The notes below the pieces were generated by a model. It did not search any database. It was given only the letters and a program-made list of their open reading frames with translations, and was not told the origin of the DNA. Shown here in pieces: positions 33,885 through 46,020 of a stretch of DNA of 64,000 nucleotides (its first letter is position 1; each line of letters starts with the position of its first letter). Origin of the DNA: Promerops cafer (lineage: Eukaryota; Chordata; Aves; Passeriformes; Nectariniidae); assembly GCA_013398275.1 (NCBI GenBank), contig VZSE01001847.1, forward strand, positions 62,001 through 126,000. Direction: 5' to 3'. The position numbers and the translations under genes were made by a program.

Positions 33885-35140
33885 CCTCCAAGGAGCCCTC
33901 TGGGACCTGCAGAGCCAAATGGAGGGTTTGCAGGGCTTGCTCTGAAGGGCCTACCAGTGGCTCTGGGACTTGGAGATGAAGAAGCAGGAGTGGGAGACAA
34001 GGAACAAGGAGCTGCGGCAGTGGCTGGAGGGGCTCCAGAGGGAGCAGGAAGGGCAGGAATGCCAGGGTAACAACCTCAGTCTCTGGTTGGGCTCCATGGA
34101 GTTGGAGCTGTTGGAATTTGAGACAGAGCTGGAGCAGAGCAGGTGCAAAACTACAGTTTTGGCAGAAGGAAAGTGGTGGCTGTAGATAGAGGAGCAGCGG
34201 TGGTGGGAGCATGGTGAGGCCAAAGTCTGGGAGTGGGTGCTGAAGGAACAGCTGAAAATCATGAAGGCCTGCCTGAGCCAGATGAAAGAGCATCTGCAGG
34301 TTCATGTGGACCATGTGGCCAAGCTCTGGGACTTGGAAATATTCCAGAAAACCCTTCTGGAAGAGCAGAAAGAGTAGTGCTTCCTGGAGCTCAAGAGGAA
34401 TATCCCTGTGTTCTGCTGCCAGTGGTCACAAAGGACTGGCAGCAGGGGCTGCAGCACCTGCCCTTCCCCCTCCAGGAGCCCAGGGCACTAGTGCTGAAGT
34501 GGCCCAAAGGTGTCCCACGTGCGTTGGGAGTGCAGCCCAGAGCTCCCCTACAACTTCAGCTTCAACGTGTTCCCACCCAAAGCTTACCAGAGGAAATATT
34601 CCAGAAGATTCACCTGCTCATCCAGGTAACCCTGGACAGATATGCATCTTCACCTAAGGCCAAATGGGATGTTTTTTCCTCCAGTGTCCTGGAAATCCAC
34701 AACACACCTCAGTGGGATATGATGCTGGGAAAGGGCGATTGTGGAATGCAGCCGGAAATCTGACAGACTGGCCTGGGCAGCAATAAGCTCCATGTGCACA
34801 ACATCATCTGGATGTCCATGATGCAGGAGGAGAAGGTGCTGGATCTGCTGCAATGCACGTGTGCCAGGCTTAACAACTGCTCATCCCACAGCTGCTCCAT
34901 GTACCAGCTGTGTGTTCATGGGGAGCACTGTGTACCTGATCCCTGGCAACTGCTCCCTGACTCTGGTGCACCCGACAGGGTCAGAGGGTCTTGATAAAAC
35001 AGCATCTGCTGGAAACTGGCTTCAGGAAACTTCAGCCCATAAACATCCATCACTGTTGCCTTCTGAAAAAAAAAAAAAAAGGCACATTCTGCACTGGAAC
35101 AGCAAACTGATGGGGCTTCTACACTGCACCCTATAACTCA
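33885..35140 (+). pseudogene. KIFC1: KIFC1-like kinesin pseudogene inside an ERV
   Basis: KIFC1 is the minus-end-directed C-terminal kinesin of the spindle. Frame fragments on the plus strand follow its order. They are a Glu/Gln-rich coiled coil (33,970-34,375), ELKRNIPVFCC (neck to motor start), NFSFNVFPP, EIFQKIHLLIQVTLDRY, VLEIHNTPQWDMMLGKG (34,690), SSHSCSMYQLCVHGEH (34,885, switch I region), LTLVHPTGSEGLDKT (34,965, switch II region) and WNSKLMGLLHCTL (35,095). The ATP-binding P-loop segment between LDRY and VLEI is deleted, and many stops and frameshifts are present. No introns appear across many exon junctions, which suggests a retrocopy. The A15 run at 35,066-35,081 is internal, not the 3' tail. 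Related C-terminal kinesins (KIFC2, KIFC3) are less likely. Confidence 0.8.
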
Positions 35141-36259
35141 AACTTTGATATGGACTTAGTGATTCCTGGAAATGGAAAAAGAAGAGAGAGAGGGAGAGGA
35201 ACAGAGGAATAGAGGGACAAATACAATCTGGAAGCTGTCTCTAAGCATTGGGGGTAATCTATAATTCTATACAATGTGCAAACCAATTACCAAAACAAAA
35301 AGCAGAATTATTAACATTAAAAAGACAAGTAAAAGGCACAACATTTTGTTAAAAATCCTTGCTGCTGTTCGTAATGACTCAAATAAAATGTCCCACTAGT
35401 GGTGTTCCCTATCTTCACTTGTTCCATTACTCAGCGGCTGCCATTCCCATCATGATGAACATAACCAGCCTTCTTTCCTTTGTCTTGTGTTTGCTTCAAC
35501 AGCTACCTCAGGTTCTCATATGACAGCTTCTTTACCAACATGAGGATCATGCCAACAGAAACAGGTTGTTAGGCTGGGAACAGGATATAGTCAGATTTCA
35601 GCAAATGATAATAGGTAACTGGAGCTCAATAATTAAAACTGTGACCCTTAATTTGAACTAATTTATGAACACAAATGTTAGATTGATTACTTGTATCTAC
35701 AATAAGGTTGTCTACAAGTACAAAATAATAAGGAGTTCTCATTCAGGATGAATTGGATAGAATATACCTCCACTGTGATTTAATCCCGGCACCATGATTG
35801 GGCATATACCAAAGGGTTGTCTATTGCTAAAACAAAAACCATGGCTTTACTGTTAGTAAGGTCTAAAATGAAACTGACTAGTTACCACCAACAGTGGAAT
35901 TTCCTTCCAAATTTATCAGAGTTATTCCAGGTTACTGTTTGAATTTCAGAGGACAAATTGCTTTGGACTTAATTGCTGCCACAATAAATTGCACCCACAG
36001 CTGATAAACATCTATGGTGTAGAATGCACTATGGGTACCATATTGCTTAGCATAAATAAAAGAAGTGAGGGCCTCCCCTCTGTGGGTCGAGCTCGTTCAT
36101 GTCTGAAGCAAATTTGGTTCATGCTGACAATAATTGCACCTGCAAGGAGGATAACCTGTCCTTCAGTGGTTAACCTGATCTTCAGTAGGGGTATGCTGAC
36201 ATCATTGCTAGGCAGAGAAAACAATACAAGCCTCAGCCAGGTTTTTTTAACGGCTTAGA
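35141..36259 (-). mobile_element. ERV internal region, gene identity unclear
   Basis: It lies between the kinesin pseudogene and the gag-like block. Broken minus-strand frames are present. I cannot assign a retroviral gene with confidence. Confidence 0.35.
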
Positions 36260-39010
36260 CTAATGACACAAGTCTTTTTCCCCACTCAGAATATGTTTTG
36301 TCTCTTTAAACCCAGTTGAATTGAATAGTAAAGATCTCTTTGATCCATCAGGACCATTTTGGCGTTGACATCCCTCAGGTGGAATCTTGTCTTCAACTTC
36401 ACATAGTGCTTCCCACATTGCTGTTTCTGCTTCTCTCACCTTTTCTGGGGCTCGGGGGGGTCTTCTGCAATTAGAGTTGTTCTCCACAAGCAGGATGCTT
36501 TCCGAATTTGAGTTACCAGTTCTGCAAAACAGCGCAGCAGTGATTAAAGGCACAGTATTAGCATTCAACTTTCTGTAATTAACCCATAAGCCACAACTGT
36601 CAGTTTGGCTTTTTCACCAGCCAAACATGAGAGTTAGAAGGGGAGTGTGACTGAGTGGTAGTACCTCTTTTCTCCAGATCTATTACTACCCTGTAAGTGT
36701 CCAAGCACCTGCCGGTTTTGTGCCTGTTGGATTAGCAATATTGGGTACCTCAGCTGTTAGTGGCACCAAATCAGCCACAACTTCAGAAATCCCACCTTGC
36801 TTCACAGCAAGCATCCAGGACTGAGATACATCAGCAATCCTTGGATCAGAGTGTGCAGCCACTGCATGGAGCAAGCACACTGCAGTCTCTGAATTTCTTT
36901 TGGGGTTGGGGTTAAGGTTTGAACAAAAGTACCACATTTGCCATCCAGCAAACACCAGGTTCTATAGTTCAGAACACTGAACCCCAAATTTACATTGTGA
37001 TCTTTTATTGCAAAGCAAGTAGTCAGCACGTTTCTCACACAGAAGCCATAAATTAAGCTTTGCAGCTTGGCAGATAACACTTGCTCTGTTTACTTTGGGG
37101 TTTTTAACTCTTTGCCATCTGGGTCATAGACTCAGCTTCTTGACATCTCACTGTGTTAATACTGTATTATTGTAGAGCTCCGGTTTCTATTAGAAATTTT
37201 ATTAATTGTTAAAGAGAACCAATTGTAATCTGAATGTTTGGAGCATTATTATGTATTTTTTGATAGAATTCCACTCACTGGATTTTGATATCACTTGGTT
37301 TGTGGACATAATGCCCTGGCAAAACAATCACCTGAATTGAAATCTGTACAATGCCGGGTGAATTGGGAACTTGCTTAATCATCACCTCTACCTTTTGTTC
37401 CACTTTTTGTTTTTTTTTCTTCCTTTGTCCCTTCAACCGTTTCTGCAGCTGCTCAAATTTTAATGACAGTAATAATTCAGCTGCTTTCCTCCCCTCTATT
37501 TCTCTCTCAGATCTTGTTTCTTTCTACTATGGTTATCCAAATTCCCCAATAATTATCTTTCCTTACACTCTGCCAAAGCAAGTAGACTCCTAAAATGATC
37601 ATTCTCAGTCATACATTTATCAACTTGTATTCTCAACCTATCTTCTGTCTCTCTCTCAGAAACCAGTGATGTCTTTAATACCTCATTTTCTGTCAGTTTT
37701 ATTTTTGGTGAGCCACTTTGTGTGTTTCTAACTGTTGTTCCCCTGTTCACTTATTAAGGGCAGCAAGAAATAATTTCCCAGCTCCCGATTAACAGCACCA
37801 GACTGTAGGGCCATAGGAATGATAAGTCTCTCAGGACACTGTGGAGTTCTAACTCCTGTGTCATCCTGCTTATCCCACATGTGGCAAAGGAGCATGACTT
37901 TCCTTTTCCCCAAGCACTGTACTACCTTCTCAAGAACAGCAGCAGATAATTCATCCATCATTCCTGAGAAATTCCCTTCTGCAAACCTTCCACACACAAC
38001 ACATTCCATCAGACACTAGGACCCTGCTGCTCCTGTTTGGGAGGTCTGCTTCCCAGCTGCAATTCTAATCTCCTGATTGCTGTTGCTGTAGCTAACTGGC
38101 TCCTGAACTATCTCTCGCCACATAAAGGGTCTTCCCTGATTCCCTTGTCCACCTCTCTGCATGGTTAACACTCACCTCAAGTGGTCTTGTAGTTGTATCA
38201 CAATGTGTTTTATCATGTCTGTCAAACCTCCCATCATGGGAAACATAATTTTTGGATTGGCAACCAGGGACACAGCTGAGGTTTGTTCCAGAACCGACCA
38301 TCTGTCATTCATCAATTGCAAACCTGCTGCCTCCTGTGCAATTTCCATCACATGATCTGTAGCTGGGGTCTCTAGCCTATCCTGGATCACTCCTCTCTAA
38401 AGGATCCAAACCTCCTGCCCAATGGACAACCCTCTGAGTTAAGGACCACAGCTCTCTCTGGTCACTCACCATTAAAAACACTCCTGTCCCCCTCGGGCCT
38501 CTGCCTTAGACAACCTGATTCAATCAATTCTATCACTCTCCAAACACATTCAATTTCAGATTCCTGTGAGAGTCTGCTATCCTTTTTCTGGAACTTTGCT
38601 ATCTTGGCCACTGTAAAGAGCACAATTTCAGTAACAGTTGTCTGGCCCTGACCATCACTAAAGGTTTCTAAATCCTGACTTCCCCCCCACGAGATTTTCT
38701 CTCTCTCACACACATCCTGAAGCTCTGCGTGAAGCCTGCTAATATGACCATGTTCAGCAGTGAGGAATGCCTCTGCCTGCAGCCTGCTCTCCTTTCCATG
38801 ATCATGCTCGGCAATGAGCAGTCCCTTTGCTTGCATGTTGGCATACCAATATTTTTGGGCAGTGGTTAAAGCTGCTTCCAGAAGTGCACCCAAAATGCTT
38901 CACCTTTCCCCTTCCATAACTTTTGTTCACTTAACACCACACTTCTCTGTTTAAATGCAGCCTCAGGATTATACCAATTTCCATTTACCCATTCTCTCAA
39001 CTTCAGCAAA
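36260..39010 (-). pseudogene. Decayed internal (gag-like) region of the minus-strand ERV
   Basis: Minus-strand frames of 60-143 residues succeed each other in shifting frames: 38,893-38,462 (143 aa, charged, helix-prone, with repeated LIAEHDHGKESRLQAEAF-like phrases), 38,390-38,172, 38,009-37,728, 36,955-36,686 and 36,568-36,260. They start about 750 bp downstream of the 5' LTR, where gag is expected. There is no zinc knuckle or protease motif that I can recognise. Stops and frameshifts rule out function. Confidence 0.45.
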
Positions 39011-39351
39011 ATCAGGGAGCAGTTAAACACGGACATTTCCTGGACAGTCTTGGCTTACAGCTGTTCTGATCTCTCCTGGCTGTTAACAGACACTTCCCAG
39101 CACTCTCTACCCAGAAATTATGGGTGGAGTGGTAATATCCCAGAGGGACCCCTTTGACAACATCTGTGAAGACCCACCCTTAAGGGGAAGGAAGCCCCTA
39201 AGATTTGTAAATGCCCATTGGTTGAAAGGCATAGCAAAAGTCAGAGGGTCCACAAACAATTAGAAAGTTCTATTAGCAAATTACACTTGGCATGGAAATT
39301 GGTATGGTAATCAATGTGCTTACTATATAAGCACATAGCAGTGGGTTTTAG

Positions 39352-39640
39352 ATATGGGGTAGGGTGAAAGGGAAGAGAGAAATTAAAGAGGGAGCAATTA
39401 ATTAGAGTGAGAAAAAGAGGAAAAAAAGGACAAAGAAATGGAAAAGAGAGGGATATTAAAAAGAGAGATTAATGAAAGGAGGAGAGGAGAGGAGAGGAGA
39501 GGAGAGGAGAAGAGAAAAAGAAAAAAGAGAAAAAGAAAAAAGAGAAAAAGAAAAAAGAGAAAAAGAAAAAGAAAAAAGAAGGAAAGAAGGAAAGAGAAGT
39601 AGGAGAAAAGAGAGGAAAAGGAAGAGAAAAGGACATTACC
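39352..39640. repeat. Polypurine tract with (GGAGA)n and (AAAAAGA)n arrays
   Basis: Nearly 290 bp of almost pure purine on the plus strand. It includes GGAGA pentamers at 39,479-39,510 and AAAAAGA/GAGAAAAAG units at about 39,513-39,580. Confidence 0.9.
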
Positions 39641-39643
39641 AGC

Positions 39644-39758
39644 CCTGGTTTCAGCACTGATCCAGCTGACGGAATGTCAATCCTGGTTTCAGCACTGATT
39701 CATCTGATGGAATGTTGATCCTGGTTTCGGAGTCGATGCAACTGTGTTGGTCTGGTTG
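39644..39758. repeat. 38-bp tandem repeat (three copies)
   Basis: CCTGGTTTCAGCACTGAT-type units start at 39,644, 39,682 and 39,720. The third is partial and diverged. They lie downstream of the TATA box within the LTR. Confidence 0.85.
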
Positions 39759-40430
39759 GAATGTCCAGGGCTCTGAGGATGCTGGCTGGGCATTTATAGG
39801 CAGGTTTCCCCACCCAGAAGATGGGTTTCTCGCTTTCCATGTAAATCAGTTCTCATGCGCAGTCTGTTCTTTCAGACATTTCTGGAAATGGGTTGGAGGG
39901 CTCTGGGGGTCTTGGGTGGTCTTAATCCCACCCTATAATCCATGCCCACTTCCTGCCACTCATTCCTGTGCTTGCGCTGTGCTGTGTTGTGCTTGTTTGT
40001 CACAGAAAAATGCCCTATCTCTGCTTGGCCCCCCTTCCCCAGACAAAATTTGATCTTTCTCGTGGCCGTGTTAGTAACAACAATCCTTGGTTATTACCAA
40101 CAATTCTTGTCTATTATTTCCAACAGTCCTTTGTTTCCTCCACAGCCATCTGGTTATCGGTGTTTGAGACACACACATTATCCCCTTATCTTCAGGGAAT
40201 CAAGAACTCAGAAAGTTCTCACTTTGGACCCTTGTTTAGAGGGTCCCAAAAGAGTGGGCTTTAGTTATGGTAGTTTTCTACCCTGGCTACAACTGAAGTG
40301 TCTTTGAAAATTCAGTAACAAAAATATAATTCTGCTTAGGTTGTTATTCAGGCAAGAAAAGTAAGTTTCCAAGGCTCTCTGTTAAAAAACAGGTCCGCCT
40401 TAGACACCTCTTAGTTCTTGGGAACAGACA
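39644..40430 (-). mobile_element. 5' LTR of the minus-strand ERV
   Basis: On the minus strand it starts TGTCTGTTCCCAAGAAC at 40,430. It shares its first 220-230 bp with the segment at 32.5-32.74 kb in the same orientation. A TATA box (CCTATAAATGCCC) lies near 39,795 on the minus strand. Downstream of it are 38-bp direct repeats and then the pyrimidine-rich (minus strand) tract. The 3' end of the LTR is approximate. Confidence 0.65.
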
Positions 40431-41088
40431 GTGTTTCTGATAAGCTAAAGAGAGACTTAGTCTAGCTGTAGTTTGTCAAGGCCAAAGCTTGATGAGGACT
40501 TCTCAGAGTGCAGCCACAGGAGTGGGAGAGAGATGCATCACCACAGTCCATCCCATGACCATAGCTTTTCTGCATCTCTATAGATAGTCTATATAGGCAC
40601 ACAAACACTATGGAAAACAAAAACACTATATACTTAATTAAAACAGTCTTTAAAGATATTCAGTTTATGACTCAGGCATACAGCAACTTTATGTGGTAAG
40701 TGCTGACACAAAGATAACTTCGAGTTAAGAGCCTGCAAAATCTCCTGTTTTCAGTTCACCAAAAAAAAAAAAAACCAAACTACTAACATGTTCCAGGACT
40801 TATTTCAAAGTTAATTCTTTCCTTTCACATAACATTGAGGTGAAAAATCCACAGTCTTATAACATCCTAATTTTTTAAAAACTTCTCTGCTGAATGATAA
40901 TGAATAATTTCCAGCCTTGTGACACACAGTAACCTGAAACAAGTATCCAAATCTCATAAGACTGCTGAGCCATCTTCACACAGGAATAGGTGCAGTGCAA
41001 GTAAAGGTGTTCCTGGAACAGGTGTTATTGACAAAGTCAATGCAGACACCCAGATATAGTAGCATACATTTTCAAAATAATTGACATC

Positions 41089-41322
41089 CTACTGATGCTT
41101 TGATGTAAATGTATGATGACAAAATGACCAGATGGACTGGTCAACAGACTGGAGACTGTTCTGCAATTCACCCACTGAAGGTTGAAGCATTTGCCCTACT
41201 ACCAATAGATATACTGTAGATGATGTCTTTCCTGACATCCATATTGTTTTGTTAATATAAGCAAAAGCATCCCCCTGGCCCAAAAGCATCGAAACCCCCA
41301 AAACTGCTAAAAATAAGCACAA
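41089..41322 (-). CDS. Unrecognised 77-residue frame with signal-like N-terminus
   Basis: The frame starts MCLFLAVLGVSMLLGQGDAFA, which looks like a signal peptide, followed by YINKTIW with a possible N-glycosylation site. It ends at a stop after the segment FCHHTFTSKHQ. Shifted frames downstream have more Cys and Asn-X-Thr sites. Since it lies upstream (on the minus strand) of the LTR at 40.43 kb, it may be the envelope start of a second, tandem minus-strand ERV. It may equally be a chance frame. Confidence 0.25.
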   Translation of the reverse strand: MCLFLAVLGVSMLLGQGDAFAYINKTIWMSGKTSSTVYLLVVGQMLQPSVGELQNSLQSVDQSIWSFCHHTFTSKHQ

Positions 41323-42745
41323 CAGTATTCCTGAACATGTGCAATACTGCAGTTTTCATTTCAGTTAACGTGTTTCACACAACAAATCAAAGCAATCTTG
41401 CTGGCTTGCATTCTTAATAAAATGCCATCACATTTTATCAGCTGCTGGCATTGAAAAGGCAAATGTTTGTTGTTACCTAAAATTACTTTAAACATCAATT
41501 AAAAAAACAGAAGGGAATATGACTACTGTGAATTACTATGGATCACAGGGACCACAAATGCTCACATACACCTGATGCCTTGTCTGTTGCATCCCTTCCG
41601 AACTTTGGCTTATAGGCTTTTTATGTTTCCTTTGTAAGGCTCTATGTCTAAGGCAGACCAAAGCCAAGGGGAAGCCTGCTCTCAGCTTCAAAGGTTGTTG
41701 AATGAAATCTGACTTCAGTCATTTGACACAGATACCATAATGCAAAAGGATAAAGTACCCATGCACTGGCTTCAGCTTAACTGTGCAGCATCTGAGAGGA
41801 AATCTTTGTTTGATGTTGAACAGTGCAAGACTGATTTTCACTCGCTGCCTTCCAAACAGCAAATTCAAGCTCCTCTCGTAGGACATGCAGAACCATGTCC
41901 CCCAAAAGGAGCACAGTTTAATCTCAACAATTCTGCATTTTCCAGACTGCTGGAACAACATGGCTATAGTCTGCTGTGCAGTGTGAGGAGTAGAGGGGAG
42001 GGGAACATTACTTTTGCTAGACAGAGGGTTTTCAAATTTTTTGTTCCTTGGGACAGCACAACCAGTGGGTAGATGGATTCACTGCTTTTCTGTGTTTTTC
42101 ACAGGTGTGCATCCAGAAGATATATCAAACTTCAAACTGTGTGTGAGCAAAACCACTTTTTAAAAACCTAAAATGCAGCAAAAGCTTCAAGCACTGCTTG
42201 AAGCCTTCTGGTCTTTGAACCACAAGTAGAATCAGCAAGCCACAAACCGCAAACCCATGATAAATCATGTTTGATTTACTCCAGTACTATGAAATACAGA
42301 AGGCATGCTTAAATGACTTTTCTTAGTCATTTAAGTCCTAGGAAAAGGTTTCATTTATTTCTACTTGTGATTGAACTAATTTTTGCGAGTGAAAGTTCAA
42401 GATTTAACAGAACACAGGCAGATAGCCTGTTTTCTTACCACACAAAGAACTAAGGTTAACTAAAACCAAAGTTTTCCTTTGAATAATTTTTTTTGTTAAA
42501 TACTTAGAGATACAAACTTGAGAAGAGAAAGAGCAAAACTGTTTTGGATAGTTCTGTGAGGATGAAGAATAAATTTTTCTATTTCTAGCAAGTAATTTTG
42601 CATATATGTAAGCATGAACATTTAGTAAGGAGAAGCAGACCAGCTACATTATACAAGTTAGATAGCTGAAAAGTTATTTGAACATTCCTGGGATTGTTCT
42701 TGAAAATGTATTTATCTCCTCCATTTCTCTCTCCCCCTTTCTCCA

Positions 42746-42781
42746 CAAAAAAAAAAAAAAAAAAANCTACTATCACAAAAA

Positions 42782-42813
<32 letters not shown>

Positions 42814-42818
42814 AAAAT
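42746..42818. repeat. A-rich tract containing an N
   Basis: A homopolymer of about 20 A ends at N 42,766, followed by AAAATAAAATAAAAA variants. This is probably an assembly or sequencing break. Confidence 0.9.
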
Positions 42819-44030
42819 ATCAAACCACCAACCAACCGACACACCAGAATACAAACCAAACCAAAATAAAAAAACCCCACACGTTTTTTCTGAGATCAAG
42901 GCTTTTGCTGATGCCAGCTTGGAGCAGCTGCCTCCAGTGGCTGTGCAGGCTCTGGTACTGACATGGTCTCTCTAACAGGCTGCCCCAGTCACTTGGCACC
43001 TTGCTGGGAGGCAGAGGCACCTGGGAGGTGATCTGGAGCCTTCTTTCACTGAGTTCCTTCCACAGGCAAGGCTTGCCACCTCCATTGTTAAAACACAAAG
43101 TTGCTTGTTCACTTCTTTCATGTCTTTTGAGACAAGACGGGAAGACCGCCCCCAGACTGTTGGTGTCTCTGCACCTTCCAGGGTGAAGCAATTTCTTGTA
43201 GGAGGCACAAGGCTGACAAAGCTGTGCTCATATGAACTGTAAGTGATGGGCAGAACCCCAAGAACAGGGGGATATTTTGTCTAAATGGAAATAAATATCA
43301 AAGGGAGTTCTTTGGTTTGTGCACACAAAACCACACACAAAAAGAAAGGGAAACCAGCACACCCATATGATATCTGTCAGCACCAGATTTTGTCATTATT
43401 CAAATTAGTTTAATATTGCATTTATCATGCTGATGGAGTTCAGAGGCAGCTGACAAGCCTTAATCCAGGTTCATAAATTGTACCATTGTGGCCTTTGAGC
43501 ATCCAAATGTTACACCCTTAGGATGACATTTGATTTTTCACTCTCTGTGCTTCTAGTAAATTAGAACAGTTTTTCACATTTACTCTTCACCTGGCTAAAC
43601 AGCTGTTCAAGGTGTAGCACAGAGCATCTCACTGAGTGCAAGGCAGTGTTCACTCCATCCTTTGCTGTCCTGCAGGCACACAACCTTCACAGCTCTGTCT
43701 TAATCTTTCCACATGTAAATAACACATCCTGAAGGAACGTCTGCCATGCCCCAGAATTTTTAAGTGCCTGCTTTCCCACTTTAGGAATAGTTGGAAAGGA
43801 ACCACAATGAGCAGATTCTTCTTTCCAAGATGCCCAGTATACTGATAGTGCTCATGATTTTTGAGCTGATGTCATTGTTTACTTCACCATCATTTCCTGT
43901 GCACATTCTGCCACCTGAAATGCCTGCTCAGATGCCAGGCTTTCCCAGAAGGGCAAATCTACCTTATTAACGCCTTTCACTTCAGGGTGAGAAATGAAAG
44001 ATTTGAACCAGCTGAAGGGCAATTCAGTAC

Positions 44031-44595
44031 TGTGGTGGTTGACCTTGGCAGCCACCAAGGTGCTCCATCTCTCCCCCTATTCAGTGGGGCAGGGTGAATA
44101 AAATATGAATAAAAACTCATGGATCTCTGAGACTGTGGCAATTTAAGAAAGTAAAGCAAAGGCAGCACATTAAAGCAAAGGAAAACAGAAGTATTTACTC
44201 GCTACTTCCCATCATCAGGTGATAGCCAGCTGCTTTCTGGGAAGGAGGGCCTCAGAACATGTAATGGTTGTTCCAAAGACAAACCCTTTAAAAATTAATG
44301 CTCCCTTCTGCTCCTCCTTTCTCATGGCTTTTATTGCTGAGCATGAAGTGACACAGTGTGGAATATATCTTAGGTCAGCTTGAGTCAGGTGCCCTGGTAA
44401 CGTCCCATTTCAACCCCTTGCCCACCCCTAACCTAAGAGCTTCAGGGGTGGGTGGATTGAAGATGGTGCTGTTCAAACACTGCTTGGCAGCAGCCAAAGC
44501 CAGATGTGTTACCAGCACCATTCCTGTAGAAAAGCACAGCACCATGAGCGCTGCTATGGGGTTAGCACTCTAACTCCCTCCCATCTGAACCTACA
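44031..44595 (-). mobile_element. Avian ERVL-type LTR (antisense)
   Basis: It begins TGTGGTGGTTGACCTTGGCAG and ends GAACCTACA. It carries phrases that are the reverse complement of the family seen in sense at 17.6 kb, such as ACTCATGGATCTCTGAGA against TCTTTATCTCAACCC. It also has GGAATATATCTTAGGTCAGC and CAGATGTGTTACCAGCACCA, typical of the avian family. The flanks AGTAC and GGACC do not match clearly. Confidence 0.75.
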
Positions 44596-45290
44596 GGACC
44601 TACTGATCAACTGGTTTAGTTTTGTCCATGTGCCCATCAGTGATTACATTATTGTCATTATCTAGACACCATTGCAGCTGTCGCAGAGCAGGACACTCAA
44701 TGCTGGTTTTACTCAAACTGTATAACTAATCCAGGACAGTGTGCACGCAAGTGAGTTACCTTGCTGGTTGTTCACAATTGCCTAGCAGTGTCAGGTGTAC
44801 CTGGGGTGTGGGGGACCAAAAGGTGCTGAAAAAGGTGGTGAATCACATGGCTAAAAATTCAGTGAAAGAACTTAGCATTTTGGAGCATGACAACATATAT
44901 GGGGACATGCTGAATGCTACACAAGGCACTTTAGGAGCATTTTTCTGTCCCAGAGCAGTGAATATGTTGGTCCAAGACAGGCTCTTTCACCTGGTATAAA
45001 AGAGACCAATACACACAGGGAGTCAAGGTATTTGATTTATTTACAGTTCTGTGCAGAGGTGTGGGTGGCAAATCCACAAAGCCAGCACCATGACTATCAA
45101 AACTTCGCACTATTTATTCATTTTTAGCAAACAAAGGAATTAATGTTCATTGTTCAAATCAATGGCAGCCACCTTAGAAGTTGGAGAATGGGGAAGATGT
45201 TTTGTAGAGTTGTTTCGGTTCTGCTGTTAACTTGGTAAATGGGATGAAGTTTGTTTAATGCTGATGTTTTTATGACATTGTATAGAGATT
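44596..45290. mobile_element. Unassigned, possibly ERV LTR or leader
   Basis: The part at 44,990-45,230 (GGTATAAAAGAGACC, TTTACAGTTCTGTGCAGAGG, ACTTCGCACTATTTATTC) resembles repeated passerine LTR sequence and precedes the gag relic. The part before it is not recognised. Confidence 0.35.
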
Positions 45291-46020
45291 CAGATATTCA
45301 GAAAAAGTGTAAATTTGGAACAGATATGGTGATGCTGTGCATGCAGGAGGAGGAGAAAGAGGCAAGAGATTGTATATTGCACAGAGGATGAATCAAAAGG
45401 ATACAGATCAAAATAATGAGCACACAGGAAATGAGGATTTTAGTCCTCTTGTGGGCTGGACTCAGGGACATACTCAGCCAGTGATACAGGCACTTGTAAG
45501 ACAAACAGTGGGGACAGAAAGCCTGCCAGTTTTTGCATATGGCCCTTTTGCTACTTCAGATTTGTTGGACTGGAAATAATCTGTTGGTTCATACTGAGAG
45601 AATCCTGAAGGTATATATCAGCTTTTGGAAGCTGTTGTACTGACTCATAATCCTAACGGGGGGATGACATGCAGTCTATATTGAATACATTTTACTGTGG
45701 AAGAGAAGAGATTGGTGTTAAAGAAGGTGAAAGAAGAGGGATATGCAGGGGGTTTGGGGTCTGAAAGGTACACGCACACACACAGCCTAAATCCATGTGC
45801 CATTTATAGGCAGGAATGATCATTTAGAAAATGTAAATGTTATGATGCTGGAGAAATTTTTACAAGTACAGGGGGCTGGGACAAAAAAATTATCAGGAAA
45901 TGCCCAGTAGATCCCCTAGTTACAGTAAAACCAGTGAATGGACTAGTAGATTTTTGATTTATAGCAGAGGAAAACATTTTCACATTTAGGAAAAACCAAC
46001 TGCAAGAGTTTGCTAAGTAA
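45291..46020 (+). pseudogene. Decayed gamma-type ERV gag
   Basis: The frame at 45,337-45,579 and its continuation contain the short motif FATSDLLDWK, followed after an in-frame stop by a stretch ending in LLEAVVLTHNPN. These correspond to the capsid N-terminal region of gamma-type gag. A Cys-containing remnant at about 45,795-45,910 sits where the nucleocapsid knuckle would be, but the spacing is destroyed. Several stops and frameshifts are present, so no protein can be made. Confidence 0.65.

Larger units (their letters stand above)
40431..44030. other. Mostly unclassified non-coding DNA
   Basis: It contains a minus-strand frame at 41,089-41,322 with a signal-peptide-like start, listed separately, a frame pair at 41,719-42,072 with no known domain, and an A-rich tract with an N at 42,746-42,818. 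Nothing else is recognised. Confidence 0.35.

Noticed and set aside
33847..34314. 155-residue Leu-rich minus-strand frame
   Set aside because: It is the antisense shadow of the kinesin coiled coil, whose Gln/Glu/Lys codons read as Leu/Pro/Ser.
39472..39660. Lys/Arg/Glu-rich plus-strand frame
   Set aside because: Pure translation of the polypurine simple repeat.
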